Positions 28,427 to 37,807 are shown, counted from the first letter of the stretch. The stretch: 64,000 bases of DNA from an uncultured Lachnospiraceae bacterium (GCA_949840915.1 CATKXY010000004.1:97979-161978), one strand, 5' to 3'. Numbers and translations: made by a program. The notes: generated from the letters alone by a model not told the origin.

Positions 28427-29209
28427 TTATCCTAACGCCACATCCAGGGCCATCATGACCGTAAATCCCGCTGCAAACATGACTGTGCCAATATTGGAAT
28501 GTTTTCCTTCCGACATTTCCGGAATCAATTCCTCCACCACAACATAGATCATGGCGCCTGCCGCAAAGCTCAGCAGATACGGCAGGAACGGAACGACGAA
28601 GCCCACTGCCAAAACGGTCAGAGCAGCACCGACCGGCTCTACGGCACCGGAAAGCGCACCGTAAACATAGGCTCTCTTCCTGCTGACGCCCTCTGCCCGC
28701 AGCGGCATTGAGATGATTGCTCCCTCCGGGAAATTCTGTATCGCGATCCCGAGGGAAAGCGCCAGGGCGCTCATGGCAGTGATCCCCGCCTCCCCGGAAA
28801 GCCATCCGGCATATACCACCCCCACTGCCATACCTTCCGGCAGATTGTGGAGCGCTACCGCAAGAACCAGCATCGTTGTCTTCTGCAGACTGCTTTTAGG
28901 GCCCTCCGCCCTGCTGCTGTTCCTGTGCAGATGGGGAATTGTCCTGTCCAGCAACAACAGAAACAGGATGCCAAGCCAGAACCCTACCGCAGCAGGGATA
29001 AACGACAGCTTGCCCATGGCCTCCGACTGCTCCATTGCAGGAATGATCAGACTCCAGATGGAAGCGGCCACCATGACCCCCGCCGCAAATCCCGCCAATG
29101 CCCTCTGCAGCATAGGATTAAATTTGTCTTTCAAAAACAGCACACAGGCGGAGCCAAGCGCTGTTCCCAGAAAAGGTATTAAAATGCCCAGAAAAATCTG
29201 TGCCTGCAT
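28427..29209 (-). CDS. ZIP-family divalent metal transporter
   Basis: A 260-residue integral membrane protein of the ZIP (ZupT/GufA-like) family, which imports Zn, Fe or Mn. The hallmark helices IV and V contain [12 protein letters not shown] and [13 protein letters not shown], carrying the metal-site His, Asn, Pro and Glu residues. A histidine-containing loop (PHLHRNSS) precedes them. The start at 29209 has AAGGAG upstream; the open frame extends to 29257. A promoter and a DtxR-like inverted repeat lie just upstream, suggesting metal control. The VOC gene follows after 50 bp. Confidence 0.93.
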   Translation of the reverse strand: MQAQIFLGILIPFLGTALGSACVLFLKDKFNPMLQRALAGFAAGVMVAASIWSLIIPAMEQSEAMGKLSFIPAAVGFWLGILFLLLLDRTIPHLHRNSSRAEGPKSSLQKTTMLVLAVALHNLPEGMAVGVVYAGWLSGEAGITAMSALALSLGIAIQNFPEGAIISMPLRAEGVSRKRAYVYGALSGAVEPVGAALTVLAVGFVVPFLPYLLSFAAGAMIYVVVEELIPEMSEGKHSNIGTVMFAAGFTVMMALDVALG

Positions 29210-29259
29210 AAATTCACTCCTTAAATACCGAGAACAAGAAAGTTTCTCATAAAGCATAC

Positions 29260-29280
29260 TCGGTTAGCCTTTTCTAACTC
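29260..29280. promoter_or_regulatory. DtxR/MntR-like operator upstream of the ZIP gene
   Basis: The inverted repeat GGTTAGCC-TTTT-CTAACTC lies just downstream of the predicted -10 box. It resembles the DtxR/IdeR-type box (TTAGGTTAGCCTAACC), so a metal-dependent repressor is plausible. Confidence 0.45.
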
Positions 29281-29287
29281 TTTTTCA

Positions 29288-29317
29288 AGTATACCTTACC
29301 CACATTACATTTGTCAA
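29288..29317 (-). promoter_or_regulatory. Predicted promoter of the ZIP transporter gene
   Basis: Reverse strand TTGACA (29312-29317), 18-bp spacer, TATACT (29288-29293). Confidence 0.65.
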
Positions 29318-29370
29318 CAAATCAACTTATTTTTTCAGAAACTTCCAGCTGATCTTCCCACAAGCAAAAC

Positions 29371-29395
29371 CGGCATAGCCCATGAGACTATGCCG
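29371..29395 (-). terminator. Probable terminator after the amidase-deacetylase gene
   Basis: Perfect 8-bp stem CGGCATAG/CTATGCCG. On the reverse strand it is followed by GTTTTGCTT, a weak T-run. It lies about 40 bp after the stop at 29434. Confidence 0.5.
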
Positions 29396-29433
29396 AATAT
29401 TTCAAAATTCATAAATCTGTGCCATACACAGTT

Positions 29434-30933
29434 TTAAAAATGAATCGCCTCCACCTCTTCCGTCAGCGGCAGCATCTGATACTCCGGAAACTCCTCCAAC
29501 AGCTCCTCAAGACACAGCGTTGTATTATAAACTACATCATGTGCCAGCATCACAATTTTCCTGCGCCCTAACGTGCTCTCCTTTGCATTTTTTAACAGCC
29601 GCTCCGGCTCATTATGCTTTGAGGCATCCTCCAGACTGGCGTTCCAGTCAAAATAAATATATCCCCTCTCCGTCATCTCCTCGGCGATATCTGTATAAAC
29701 CGCCTTATTATAGGCATTGATACTGCCCCCCGGAAAACGGAACAGCTTCACCTCCACGCCGGTGATCTCATATACCACATCCCATGCCTTCTCGAAATCC
29801 TCCACATAACTGTCCACGCTCTGGTAAAGCTTTTTGTAATCATGATTGTAGCAGTGAATACCGATGGTATGCCCTTCCTTTGCAATGCGTTTTGCCACCT
29901 CGGGATGCTTCTCCACACTCTCGCCCACCAGGAAAAAGGTGGCCTTGATATTATGCCGCTTCAAGATATCCAGCACAGCCATGGTATTCTCCTCACTGGG
30001 TCCGTCGTCAAAGGTCAGATACATAGTCTTCGGAAAAAAATACAGATCTACCCCCGAAGCAATCCCCTCAGCCAGCTTATTCTGATAATCCTCTGTGACC
30101 AACAGCTCCCTCTCGGTTTTATTTGAGAGGAATCCCGTCTCCACCAGACACGCAGGCATCCTGGTCTCGCGGATCACATAGAGAGACTCGTCCGCCACCA
30201 GACTCCTGTCCCTGGCCTCCGTGTAAAGCAGCACATCCTCATGGATCAGCCTGGCCAGCCGTCTGCTGCCGTCCTCTCCCTTGGTCTCATTATACCAGAC
30301 CTCAATGCCGGACACACTGGAAACCTGCTCCTCACAGGCATTCTGATGTATACTGATAAAAATGTCGGCCTCTGCCCTGTTTGCGATCTGTACGCGCTCC
30401 TCCAGGGAACGATCCTCGTCTTCCTCCCGGATCAGAAGCACCTGATAACCCATGTCCGACAACAGCGCTTCTGTAGCTTTGGCGATTCCTAAATTGATAT
30501 CCTTCTCACGGGCATCCCCTCTGCTGCAGCCCTCATCCTCTCCGCCGTGTCCGGCGTCGATGGCCACGATGATATCGCAGCGCTCTTTGGGAATATCCTT
30601 CTGCACCACCTCCGGCAGCTCGGCCTCAAAGCCTGCCGCCAGCAGTTCGTTGACGGCCTGTACAGACTTTGTCGTGAATCTGTTTTGTCCGCCTGACAGC
30701 GCATCCCATTCCGCAGGATTCTCGTATTCCATGACATTATATGAGTTGTCCGCCTGCGCGCCCGCCGCCAGCGCCTGATTGGAGGTATATACTCCCGTGA
30801 GCACTGTTCCCGCCAGCGTCAGAGCCAGTATACCGGCCAGCACACCGCGCCTGACGGCTCTTCTTCCGTTCTTTTTCCCTCTGCGCTCTCCGCAGCGCAC
30901 CAACTGATAGGTTTTCACTCTTTTGTGCATCAT
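29434..30933 (-). CDS. Exported N-acetylmuramoyl-L-alanine amidase fused to a polysaccharide deacetylase
   Basis: A 499-residue envelope protein. A basic start and one hydrophobic helix (about 29-48) form a signal anchor. An Amidase_3 domain (about 119-298) has the zinc ligands H129 (DAGHGG), E143 and H196 (SIHQNA), plus the catalytic E265 (VETGFLSN). It cleaves the glycan-peptide bond of peptidoglycan. A NodB-type deacetylase (about 301-495) has TFDDG (D309, D310), the HTIGIHCYNHDY metal histidines and FRFPGGS. It removes acetyl groups from glycan sugars. Combining both in one chain is uncommon. A hairpin precedes the AGGAGG site. Confidence 0.92.
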   Translation of the reverse strand: MMHKRVKTYQLVRCGERRGKKNGRRAVRRGVLAGILALTLAGTVLTGVYTSNQALAAGAQADNSYNVMEYENPAEWDALSGGQNRFTTKSVQAVNELLAAGFEAELPEVVQKDIPKERCDIIVAIDAGHGGEDEGCSRGDAREKDINLGIAKATEALLSDMGYQVLLIREEDEDRSLEERVQIANRAEADIFISIHQNACEEQVSSVSGIEVWYNETKGEDGSRRLARLIHEDVLLYTEARDRSLVADESLYVIRETRMPACLVETGFLSNKTERELLVTEDYQNKLAEGIASGVDLYFFPKTMYLTFDDGPSEENTMAVLDILKRHNIKATFFLVGESVEKHPEVAKRIAKEGHTIGIHCYNHDYKKLYQSVDSYVEDFEKAWDVVYEITGVEVKLFRFPGGSINAYNKAVYTDIAEEMTERGYIYFDWNASLEDASKHNEPERLLKNAKESTLGRRKIVMLAHDVVYNTTLCLEELLEEFPEYQMLPLTEEVEAIHF

Positions 30934-30942
30934 CTGTATCCT

Positions 30943-30979
30943 CCTGAATCAAGTGCATGATTGCTTTTCTTGTTTCAGG
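30943..30979 (-). promoter_or_regulatory. Leader hairpin overlapping the ribosome-binding site of the amidase-deacetylase gene
   Basis: Reverse-strand stem CCTGAAACAAG/CTTGATTCAGG (10 of 11 pairs). Its 3' arm takes in the first bases of the AGGAGG site, which ends 6 nt before the ATG. It could lower translation or act as a weak terminator for the gene at 31051. Confidence 0.4.
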
Positions 30980-31050
30980 ATACCGGACTCACACATCAAA
31001 CCTTCAACATTTCTGCATATAAATCACATGATTTTTGCATGCTTTTTGCA

Positions 31051-31884
31051 TCATCGCGATATCTTCAGATACAATTCGTTGATGCCCTCATAGAAACCCA
31101 CAGTCACTACCGTGCTCCCCTCATCCATCCCCGCAAACCGGTACTTCTCAAAATATGGTGTGTTCTCCAGAAGCGGATTGTCCGACTCATATTCCTGCGG
31201 CTCAGACAGCTCCATGTATTCCGCCCACGCGGCCGCCATGGCCCCGGGATCCATAGATTTCCATGTAGTCTGGGTGCGCACGTAAAACTCATAGATCTTC
31301 CCTGTGTCCGCATCGATATAGGCGTCCAGAAGCCGCCCCGACTTATCCGCATTCTGCCTGTTGGTGGACAGACTTACCTTCCAGACAGACACATTGTTCC
31401 GCGGCTCCAGAACATCGATGGCAGAGTAGAGCACTGCGCTGTAGGCGGAGGCCGTCACCTCCTTCACCTCATCCGGAAGAATCCCCAGCTCCTTCATTTC
31501 GCGCAGTCCGTCATTGCAGACCTGGAAGATAGCCTCCTCCGTGATCTCCCTGTCGGATGGTTCCTGCCTGTTTACCACAAATGCATAAGTTCCTGTCAAT
31601 TCCTCGTAGTTTAAGCTCTCCTCATCTTCTCTGAGTTTGGTGCTGCGCTCGCTCCCCGACGGAATCTGACTGTTAAGGCACTTAGAGACGATATAGAGCT
31701 TCTCATTGCTTCCCAGCTCATAGCGGTACCCCTCTCCCGAGGACTCCAGCGGCTCTACAGTCACCTGATTGAGCGTCTTCTGATCCCAATAGGTGGAGAT
31801 TGCCTCCGGTCCCCACAGAGCCAGTGCGGACACCAGTGCCGCCGCCGTGATCAGGACTATGATATTGAATTTATTTATTTTCAC
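31051..31884 (-). CDS. Membrane-anchored protein of unknown function, last gene of a two-component operon
   Basis: 277 residues. An N-terminal hydrophobic segment (IIVLITAAALVSALALWG) anchors or exports the protein. The remainder is soluble and acidic, with a segment ATGKIYEFYVRTQTTW-like (DADTGKIYEFYVRTQTTW) that resembles PepSY/YycI-type folds. It starts with GTG at 31884, with GGAGGAGG upstream, and overlaps the histidine kinase stop by 14 bp. By position it could be an extracytoplasmic modulator of the kinase, as YycH/YycI are for WalK, but no homology strong enough to assign this was recognised. Confidence 0.7.
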   Translation of the reverse strand: MKINKFNIIVLITAAALVSALALWGPEAISTYWDQKTLNQVTVEPLESSGEGYRYELGSNEKLYIVSKCLNSQIPSGSERSTKLREDEESLNYEELTGTYAFVVNRQEPSDREITEEAIFQVCNDGLREMKELGILPDEVKEVTASAYSAVLYSAIDVLEPRNNVSVWKVSLSTNRQNADKSGRLLDAYIDADTGKIYEFYVRTQTTWKSMDPGAMAAAWAEYMELSEPQEYESDNPLLENTPYFEKYRFAGMDEGSTVVTVGFYEGINELYLKISR

Positions 31885-33301
31885 GCCCGGTTACCTCCTC
31901 CGAATCCGGCAGCAGAAAGCCGATGCAGCTGCCCTCCCCCAGGGTACTCTCGATTTCCAGCACACTTCCGTGCAGCGCCAAAATCTCCGCACACAGCGCA
32001 AGTCCCAGACCGGCGCCGTTTTTGCTGCGGGAACGGGATTTGTCCACCATATAAAATGCCTCCGTGATCTTGCGGCACTCGTCGGCGGGGATTCCCACAC
32101 CGTAATCCTTCACTGCAAAGCGATAGCCTCCGTCTTCTCTTGTGCCGGCGATCTCCACGACACTGCCCGGATCGGACGCCTTGCAGGCATTGTCCACCAG
32201 ATTGATCATCACCGTTTTGATCAGATTCAGCTCCGCCTGAATCTGCCCGGGATCATAGTCAAATCTAAACTCCATGCCCGTATCGCTGTGTGCGCCGTAC
32301 AATTCCTGCAGATAGTCAAACAGATTCTCCACCTCCACAGTCTGCATCTCGATCTCGCCCCGTCTGGTGACGATCAGATCCAGCAGACGAAAGGCCATGG
32401 TCTCCAGCCGCTTTCCCTCCGTATAGATATAATTGGCCGACAGAAACGCCTTCTCCCCGTCGAGCTTGTGGGAGCGCAGCAGATCCGCATAACCGATAAT
32501 GGCTGTGAGGGGCGTCTTCAATTCATGGGAAAAGGCCGCGATGAATTCCTCTCTGGAGCGTATCTCTTCCTCCAGCTTATGGATATTCTCCTCCAGCGCG
32601 TTGGCCATCTGATTAAAATCCCGGGTAAGCTGTCCCATCTCATCATTGCTGATGAGCTCCGCCCGATAACCGTAATCCCCCTGGGTCATCTCCTTTGTGG
32701 CCCGTGTCAGCAGCCGTATAGGCCGTGTGAGCCAAAAGGCTATAAAGAACATCACTACGCAGCTGAACAACAGCATAGCCATCGTCACTCTGCGGTACAC
32801 GGCAAATCCCTGGGTGCGCTCTGCAAATACCGCCGTCACATCCTTCAATGTCTCCAGATAGACAATGCGGTCCAGCGCATTGATCACCGTGCCCGTCTGC
32901 ACATAATAGTGCTCTCCCTCCTGAATCACCTGATAGATCCGGGTCTGTTCTCCGATCTGTCCCAGAAAATCCGTATCCTCCACAAAACCATCGCTGGCGT
33001 AGAGAGGTCTGCGGTTCTCGTCAGAAAGCCTCAAGAGTCTGCTGCTCCCCGCCCCTCCTGTCTCCAGATTCACACCGATCTGCTCGATGGTATTGTCCTG
33101 CAGCACATCATATTTGGAAGGAATGTTCAGCGCCGCCGTCTCAAAAGCAAACTGAAGGATGCTGCTCTCGTTCATAGCCTGCCCGACCTCACGCTCCATG
33201 GACGTACTGAACACATAATTCACAAAATAAAAACCGGTTATGCCGAAAGCCGCCGCCATGATAATAATTGTCCAAAGCAAAATCTTGTAGGAAAACTTCA
33301 T
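31871..33301 (-). CDS. Two-component sensor histidine kinase
   Basis: About 476 residues from the ATG at 33301 (MKFSYKILLW), with GGGAGG upstream; the frame extends to 33445 without support. Transmembrane helix 1 (about 5-25), an extracytoplasmic sensor of roughly 130 residues and helix 2 lead to a HAMP domain (FWLTRPIRLLTRATKEM). Then come the phosphoacceptor H-box FSHELKTPLTAIIGYADLL, N-box NLVDNACKA and G-boxes KDYGVGIP and GAGLGLALC. It autophosphorylates and passes phosphate to the response regulator encoded 17 bp upstream. The stimulus is unknown. Confidence 0.94.
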   Translation of the reverse strand: MKFSYKILLWTIIIMAAAFGITGFYFVNYVFSTSMEREVGQAMNESSILQFAFETAALNIPSKYDVLQDNTIEQIGVNLETGGAGSSRLLRLSDENRRPLYASDGFVEDTDFLGQIGEQTRIYQVIQEGEHYYVQTGTVINALDRIVYLETLKDVTAVFAERTQGFAVYRRVTMAMLLFSCVVMFFIAFWLTRPIRLLTRATKEMTQGDYGYRAELISNDEMGQLTRDFNQMANALEENIHKLEEEIRSREEFIAAFSHELKTPLTAIIGYADLLRSHKLDGEKAFLSANYIYTEGKRLETMAFRLLDLIVTRRGEIEMQTVEVENLFDYLQELYGAHSDTGMEFRFDYDPGQIQAELNLIKTVMINLVDNACKASDPGSVVEIAGTREDGGYRFAVKDYGVGIPADECRKITEAFYMVDKSRSRSKNGAGLGLALCAEILALHGSVLEIESTLGEGSCIGFLLPDSEEVTGRENK

Positions 33302-33318
33302 TGTTATTCCAGCCTCCC

Positions 33319-33972
33319 TTAAACCTCCAGCCGATAGCCTACCTTGTATACCGCCACCAGATTGTTCTCCCAGCCCATCTTCTTTCTGAGCCTCTGCACA
33401 TGCAGCTCGAGCGTACGGCTGTCCGAGATATACTCGTCCCCCCATACCTTCTCATACAAAGTCTCCTTGAACAAAGCCACATTCTTGTTCTGGATAAACA
33501 AAACCAGCAGCCCGTATTCCTTATTGGTGAGCACCACCGGTTTCCCTGCCCTGGTGACTTTCCTTGCCTCCACATCCACCACCACATCACCGGCCTGCAG
33601 GAGCCTCTGCGTCTTATTAAAACGGCGCAGAACCACCTCCACCCGGGCGACGAGCTCCACCACGTCAAAGGGCTTCACCAGATAATCCTCCGCCCCCAGC
33701 CGCAGCCCCTTCACACGATCCTTCACCTCATGCTTGGCCGTGATGAAAATAACCGGCACCTTTAACGGCCTGATATATTCCATGATGTCATAGCCGTCCG
33801 CCCCGGGCAGCATGATATCCAGAAGCACCAGATCAAACTCTTCCTTTTCGATCAATTCTATGGCCTGCAGGCCATCCTGCACCGCCTTACAGTGATATCC
33901 CGCCGCCGTCAGATTGATGTCGATCAAATCACAAATAGGCTTCTCGTCATCCACAATCAGAATCCTTATCAT
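33319..33972 (-). CDS. OmpR/PhoB-family response regulator
   Basis: 217 residues. The receiver domain has the acidic pocket VDDE (D8, D9), phosphoacceptor D52 in LLDIMLPG, and the conserved lysine in VKPF. The C-terminal winged helix ends with SRTLELHVQRLRKKMG and VGYRLEV. It binds DNA as a dimer when phosphorylated. The start lies 2 bp after the stop of the upstream VCBS-like gene; the kinase follows 17 bp downstream. Confidence 0.96.
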   Translation of the reverse strand: MIRILIVDDEKPICDLIDINLTAAGYHCKAVQDGLQAIELIEKEEFDLVLLDIMLPGADGYDIMEYIRPLKVPVIFITAKHEVKDRVKGLRLGAEDYLVKPFDVVELVARVEVVLRRFNKTQRLLQAGDVVVDVEARKVTRAGKPVVLTNKEYGLLVLFIQNKNVALFKETLYEKVWGDEYISDSRTLELHVQRLRKKMGWENNLVAVYKVGYRLEV

Positions 33973-33974
33973 TG

Positions 33975-35267
33975 TTAATCAGCTTTCCCTTCCTCTATTG
34001 TTGCCTGCCAGCCCCAATAAGCCCGTATTTCCTGCACCAGCTCCTCCACCGTACAGTCGTCCCGGTATGGATGACTGTCCACAAACTCCACATCCGTGTC
34101 AAATCCGCCCGTCCGCTGATAATAGATGGAATACTGCCCTTCCACGATCAGCTCTCCGTTTTCACCCTCCCTGCTGTAGCGGGCCACCACCAGCAGATCC
34201 TTCATGCCGTCCCCGTCCAGATCCTTGCCGCTCATTCCCCTGAGAGAATATAGATTATCATAATCTCCCATGGGTTGAAAGCTCCACACGATATCCCCCT
34301 CTTCATCGATCATATATATCATAAAGATATCGTAATCCGCCATGGAAAACACTCCCGGCAAAACTTTCAGCTTCCCCAGCTTCTCATAATTGCGCCAATA
34401 GCTCTGTTCTTTAATAACCTTAAACCCCTTATCCAAAAGCTCGCTCTCCGCGGTAGCCGTATACAAAAACTCTGTAGACCTCCCGTCCCGCACAAACGAA
34501 CGGATGGATTTGGCACTCTTGTTCATATCAAAGCGATTGATCTTGTCATTGATCCTCCAGTCGCGATAAAAGGACAGCTCCTCCCCCTCATCCGCCTGAA
34601 ACAGCACCTCACCCACCTTATAAACCTTTCCGGCAAAGGCTCCCTCGTCATTGACACATCCCGCGATCAGAATGATGTCCATAAGTCCGTCGCCGTTAAG
34701 ATCCTGAAATGCCACAGATATCATATCAAAGACAGGCTGCTCCAGCTCTCCCAGGATCGTATAATTGCACTCCAGCCGATTTGTCTTATAGATGATCTTC
34801 CCCTCCTGATCCGCCAGAAAGACAGCGGCGCGATGACAGTCCTTTTCTATGGCTGAAAAAAAACGCACTGTGGGAACCTGCTGCAGCCGGACGGCATCCT
34901 CCTCGTCGATCCGGTACAGCTGCGCCGGCCGCACGACTTCCGTAGGCACCATCTCCACAGACGGCACTTCCGCTGCGGTATCCGGAGCGGTCTGTTCCGG
35001 CACCGGCATCATGGTAACTAAAGGCACGTCAAACACATGCTTCTCCACCACCTCATACCCCTGTTCTGAGATATCCTCTATGGTGTCGATCCGGTCAAAA
35101 CGATCCTCGTAGGCCTGATATGCCGCAAGAACTTCCCCGGCTCCGGATACCTTTTCCGGCGCAGGGATCAGGAATGCCGCCATACACAATACTCCTGAGA
35201 TCGCGAGCAGAACCGGTCTTTTCCCTATGTATCGTTTTCTGCGTATCCTGCCGGACTTTCCACTCAT
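33975..35267 (-). CDS. Membrane-anchored protein with VCBS/FG-GAP-like calcium-type repeats
   Basis: About 430 residues from the ATG at 35267, preceded by GGGAGGAG. A basic N-terminus and a hydrophobic segment (LLAISGVLCMAAFLIPAP) act as a membrane anchor or signal. A Pro/Val-rich stalk follows. The soluble domain contains two DxNGDGxxD-type motifs, FQDLNGDGLMDIILIAG and GKDLDGDGMKDLLVV, typical of Ca-binding FG-GAP/VCBS beta-propeller blades. It is the first gene of a four-gene operon with the response regulator, kinase and anchored protein. A role as surface sensor partner is an inference from position. Confidence 0.75.
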   Translation of the reverse strand: MSGKSGRIRRKRYIGKRPVLLAISGVLCMAAFLIPAPEKVSGAGEVLAAYQAYEDRFDRIDTIEDISEQGYEVVEKHVFDVPLVTMMPVPEQTAPDTAAEVPSVEMVPTEVVRPAQLYRIDEEDAVRLQQVPTVRFFSAIEKDCHRAAVFLADQEGKIIYKTNRLECNYTILGELEQPVFDMISVAFQDLNGDGLMDIILIAGCVNDEGAFAGKVYKVGEVLFQADEGEELSFYRDWRINDKINRFDMNKSAKSIRSFVRDGRSTEFLYTATAESELLDKGFKVIKEQSYWRNYEKLGKLKVLPGVFSMADYDIFMIYMIDEEGDIVWSFQPMGDYDNLYSLRGMSGKDLDGDGMKDLLVVARYSREGENGELIVEGQYSIYYQRTGGFDTDVEFVDSHPYRDDCTVEELVQEIRAYWGWQATIEEGKAD

Positions 35268-35289
35268 AACAAGACTCCTCCCGCCCAAT

Positions 35290-35318
35290 AGTATAACATC
35301 GGATTTTTACAAGCTCAA
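35290..35318 (-). promoter_or_regulatory. Predicted promoter of the VCBS-RR-HK operon
   Basis: Reverse strand TTGAGC (35313-35318), 17-bp spacer, TATACT (35290-35295), about 23 bp before the start codon. Confidence 0.6.
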
Positions 35319-35363
35319 TTCTTTTTCGACAAAATCAGAAAATGATGCAGCTATGATGCACAA

Positions 35364-35407
35364 ACAGTCCCCGGAGCTGCCGGATAACGGCAAGGGCCGG
35401 GGACTGT
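35364..35407 (-). terminator. Terminator-like hairpin after ackA
   Basis: Perfect 11-bp stem ACAGTCCCCGG/CCGGGGACTGT with an inner GCCG/CGGC stem. Only three T follow on the reverse strand, so termination may be partial. It lies between the ackA stop and the promoter of the next operon. Confidence 0.6.
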
Positions 35408-35448
35408 CCTCCTCACAGGTATACCTGTCTCATATCATTCTCAGCCGC

Positions 35449-36642
35449 CTATACCAGACGAACGGTTTCTCTTGCGATGGCAAGCTCCTCGTTGGTGGGA
35501 ATCACCATAACGGTAGTCTTGCTTTCCGGCGTGGAGATGGCGATATCCTCACCGCGTTTGCTGTTTGCATCAGCGTCAATGCTCACTCCCAGATACCCCA
35601 GATACTCGCACACCATGCTTCTGACCAGCGCGGCATTCTCGCCGACTCCGGCGGTAAAGCAGATTACATCCACACCATTCATGGCCGCCACATAGGAACC
35701 GATATATTTTGCCACACGGTAGCAATAGGTCTTTAATGTTCTGGTGGCATTTACGTCACCCTTGTTATGTCCATCCTCCAGATCGCGGAAATCGGAGGAC
35801 AGATTGTCCGACAACCCAAGCACACCGGACTTCTTGTTCAAAATAGCCATGATATCGTCGATAGATTTGTTCTCCTTGTGCGCCAAAAACTCCATGATAG
35901 CGGGATCAATGTCGCCGGAACGGGTACCCATGATCAGTCCCTCCAGAGGAGTCAGACCCATGGATGTATCCACGCACTTACCGTTTTTGACAGCGGAAAT
36001 GCTGGCTCCGTTGCCCAGATGACATACGATGATCTTCAGATCATCATAGTTTTTCCCCAGCACCTCGGCAGCGCGCTTGGAGACATAGGAATGGCTGGTG
36101 CCGTGGAAGCCGTAGCGTCTGATCTTATACTTCTGATAATACTCGTAAGGGAGACCGTACATATAAGCCTCCTCCGGCATGGTCTGATGGAAAGCAGTGT
36201 CAAAAACAGCCACCATGGGGGTGCCGGGCATCAGCTTCTTACACGCGTTAATGCCGATGATATTTGCGGGATTGTGAAGAGGCGCAAGGTCATTACACTC
36301 CTCAATCGCCGCCATCACCTCGTCGGTGATCAGGGTGGAAGCCGCAAATTTCTCGCCGCCGTGGACAACGCGGTGTCCCACTGCTCCGATCTCGTCCAGA
36401 CTCTTTACGACGCCTGTCTTGTCATTGGTGAGGGCATCCAGCACCAGACGGATAGCCTCCGTATGATCGGGCATGGGTGTCACGGTCACCTCCTTGTCGC
36501 CGCCTGCGGGCGCATAGGTAATCTGGCTGCCGTCGATACCGATTCTCTCGCAGAGACCCTTCGCGATACACTGCTCGGTATCGGAGTTGATAACCTGATA
36601 TTTCAGGGAAGAACTTCCACAGTTGATAACTAATATATTCAT
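35449..36642 (-). CDS. ackA: Acetate kinase
   Basis: Converts acetyl phosphate plus ADP to acetate plus ATP, the energy-yielding last step of acetate fermentation. The start is set at the ATG at 36642 ([16 protein letters not shown]), with AGAAGG upstream; ten extra upstream codons are not supported. 397 residues, the usual length. It has [24 protein letters not shown] and the nucleotide-site CHLGNGAS and GVGENA motifs. It follows pta by 72 bp. Confidence 0.97.
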   Translation of the reverse strand: MNILVINCGSSSLKYQVINSDTEQCIAKGLCERIGIDGSQITYAPAGGDKEVTVTPMPDHTEAIRLVLDALTNDKTGVVKSLDEIGAVGHRVVHGGEKFAASTLITDEVMAAIEECNDLAPLHNPANIIGINACKKLMPGTPMVAVFDTAFHQTMPEEAYMYGLPYEYYQKYKIRRYGFHGTSHSYVSKRAAEVLGKNYDDLKIIVCHLGNGASISAVKNGKCVDTSMGLTPLEGLIMGTRSGDIDPAIMEFLAHKENKSIDDIMAILNKKSGVLGLSDNLSSDFRDLEDGHNKGDVNATRTLKTYCYRVAKYIGSYVAAMNGVDVICFTAGVGENAALVRSMVCEYLGYLGVSIDADANSKRGEDIAISTPESKTTVMVIPTNEELAIARETVRLV

Positions 36643-36714
36643 GATGCCTTCTCTCATCCTTTCCACATACATTTTAAACGGAATCCGTCAGAACTGCCCA
36701 TCCGGCATAACGGA

Positions 36715-37716
36715 TTACACCAGCTGAGCCTGCACCGCAGTCAGAGCCACAACGCCTACGATATCCTGCCAGGAACAGCCGCGGGACAGATCGTTCACGG
36801 GCTTTGCAATACCCTGCAGCATGGGGCCGTAAGCCTCCGCGCCGCCCAGTCTCTGCACCAGCTTATAGCCGATATTGCCCGCATCCAGATTGGGGAAGAT
36901 CAATATGTTTGCATTGCCGCCCACAGGGCTGCCGGGAGCCTTGGTCTTTGCCACGGAAGGAACCAGCGCAGCGTCAAGCTGCAGTTCACCATCCAGCACA
37001 AGATGAGGATACTGCTCATGAGCAATACGGGTAGCCTCCACTACCTTGTCCACCAGAGCATGCTTTGCGCTGCCTCTCGTGGAATGGCTCAGCATTGCGA
37101 TCACGGGCTTGGGACCCACCAGCGCCTTAAAGCTTCTGGAGGAGGAGTCTGCGATGGCGGCGAGTTCTTCCGCCGTGGGATCCTGATTCAGACCGCAGTC
37201 GGCAAAGATAAACGCACCGTTTTCGCCCTGATCCTTAAACTGGGTATCCATGACAAAGAAAGCGGAAACCAGCTTTACGCCGGGAGCAGTCTTGAGAATC
37301 TGCAGAGCGGGTCTCAAGGTGTCGGCGGTGGAGTGACATGCGCCGGCAACCATGCCGTCCGCATCATTGGCCTTTACCATCACAATGCCGAAAGTCAGAT
37401 AATCCTTCAGAAGTATCTCTCTGGCCGCCTCAGGAGTCATGCCCTTTGCCTTTCTGGTCTCATATAACAGATTCACATAATCGTCAAGCTTGTCGGTAGT
37501 CTTGGGATTGATGACCTGTACTCCGGTAAGGTCAACCTCCAGCCATCCGGCACCGTCCATGATCTTCTCTTCGTCGCCGACCATAATGATGTCCGCAATG
37601 CCTTCTTCCATCAGCTTTGCCGCCGCTAACAGCGTCCTCTTGTCATTGGACTCAGGTAATACAATTGTCTTTTTGTCGAGCCTCGCTCTCTCCTTAATTA
37701 TGTCAATGTATGACAT
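36715..37716 (-). CDS. pta: Phosphate acetyltransferase
   Basis: Transfers the acetyl group of acetyl-CoA to phosphate, feeding ackA. 333 residues, the short single-domain form common in Firmicutes. It has VLPESNDKRTL near the start, GMVAGACHSTADTLRPALQ, ALLSHSTRGSA-like (MLSHSTRGSA) and GNANILIFPNLDAGNIGYK. I prefer the ATG at 37716 (MSYIDIIKE), 8 nt after AAGGAG; another ATG two codons upstream is too close to that site. A promoter with TATAAT lies about 65 bp upstream. Confidence 0.97.
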   Translation of the reverse strand: MSYIDIIKERARLDKKTIVLPESNDKRTLLAAAKLMEEGIADIIMVGDEEKIMDGAGWLEVDLTGVQVINPKTTDKLDDYVNLLYETRKAKGMTPEAAREILLKDYLTFGIVMVKANDADGMVAGACHSTADTLRPALQILKTAPGVKLVSAFFVMDTQFKDQGENGAFIFADCGLNQDPTAEELAAIADSSSRSFKALVGPKPVIAMLSHSTRGSAKHALVDKVVEATRIAHEQYPHLVLDGELQLDAALVPSVAKTKAPGSPVGGNANILIFPNLDAGNIGYKLVQRLGGAEAYGPMLQGIAKPVNDLSRGCSWQDIVGVVALTAVQAQLV

Positions 37717-37778
37717 TTGCATTTCTCCTTTCCGTGAAACAATTTTTTTAAAACATCTTAACAAATTCGGCTACATGT

Positions 37779-37807
37779 ATTATACTAAATTTGTAAATGA
37801 TTAACAA
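37779..37807 (-). promoter_or_regulatory. Predicted promoter of pta-ackA
   Basis: Reverse strand TTGTTA (37802-37807), 17-bp spacer, TATAAT (37779-37784), in the divergent region between pta and tmcAL. No equally good promoter was seen for tmcAL. Confidence 0.65.

Noticed and set aside
28377..28805. N-terminal extension of the VOC protein to 271 residues
   Set aside because: The extra residues are antisense-like Arg/Gly-rich sequence overlapping the ZIP gene; the VOC domain starts exactly at the ATG at 28376.
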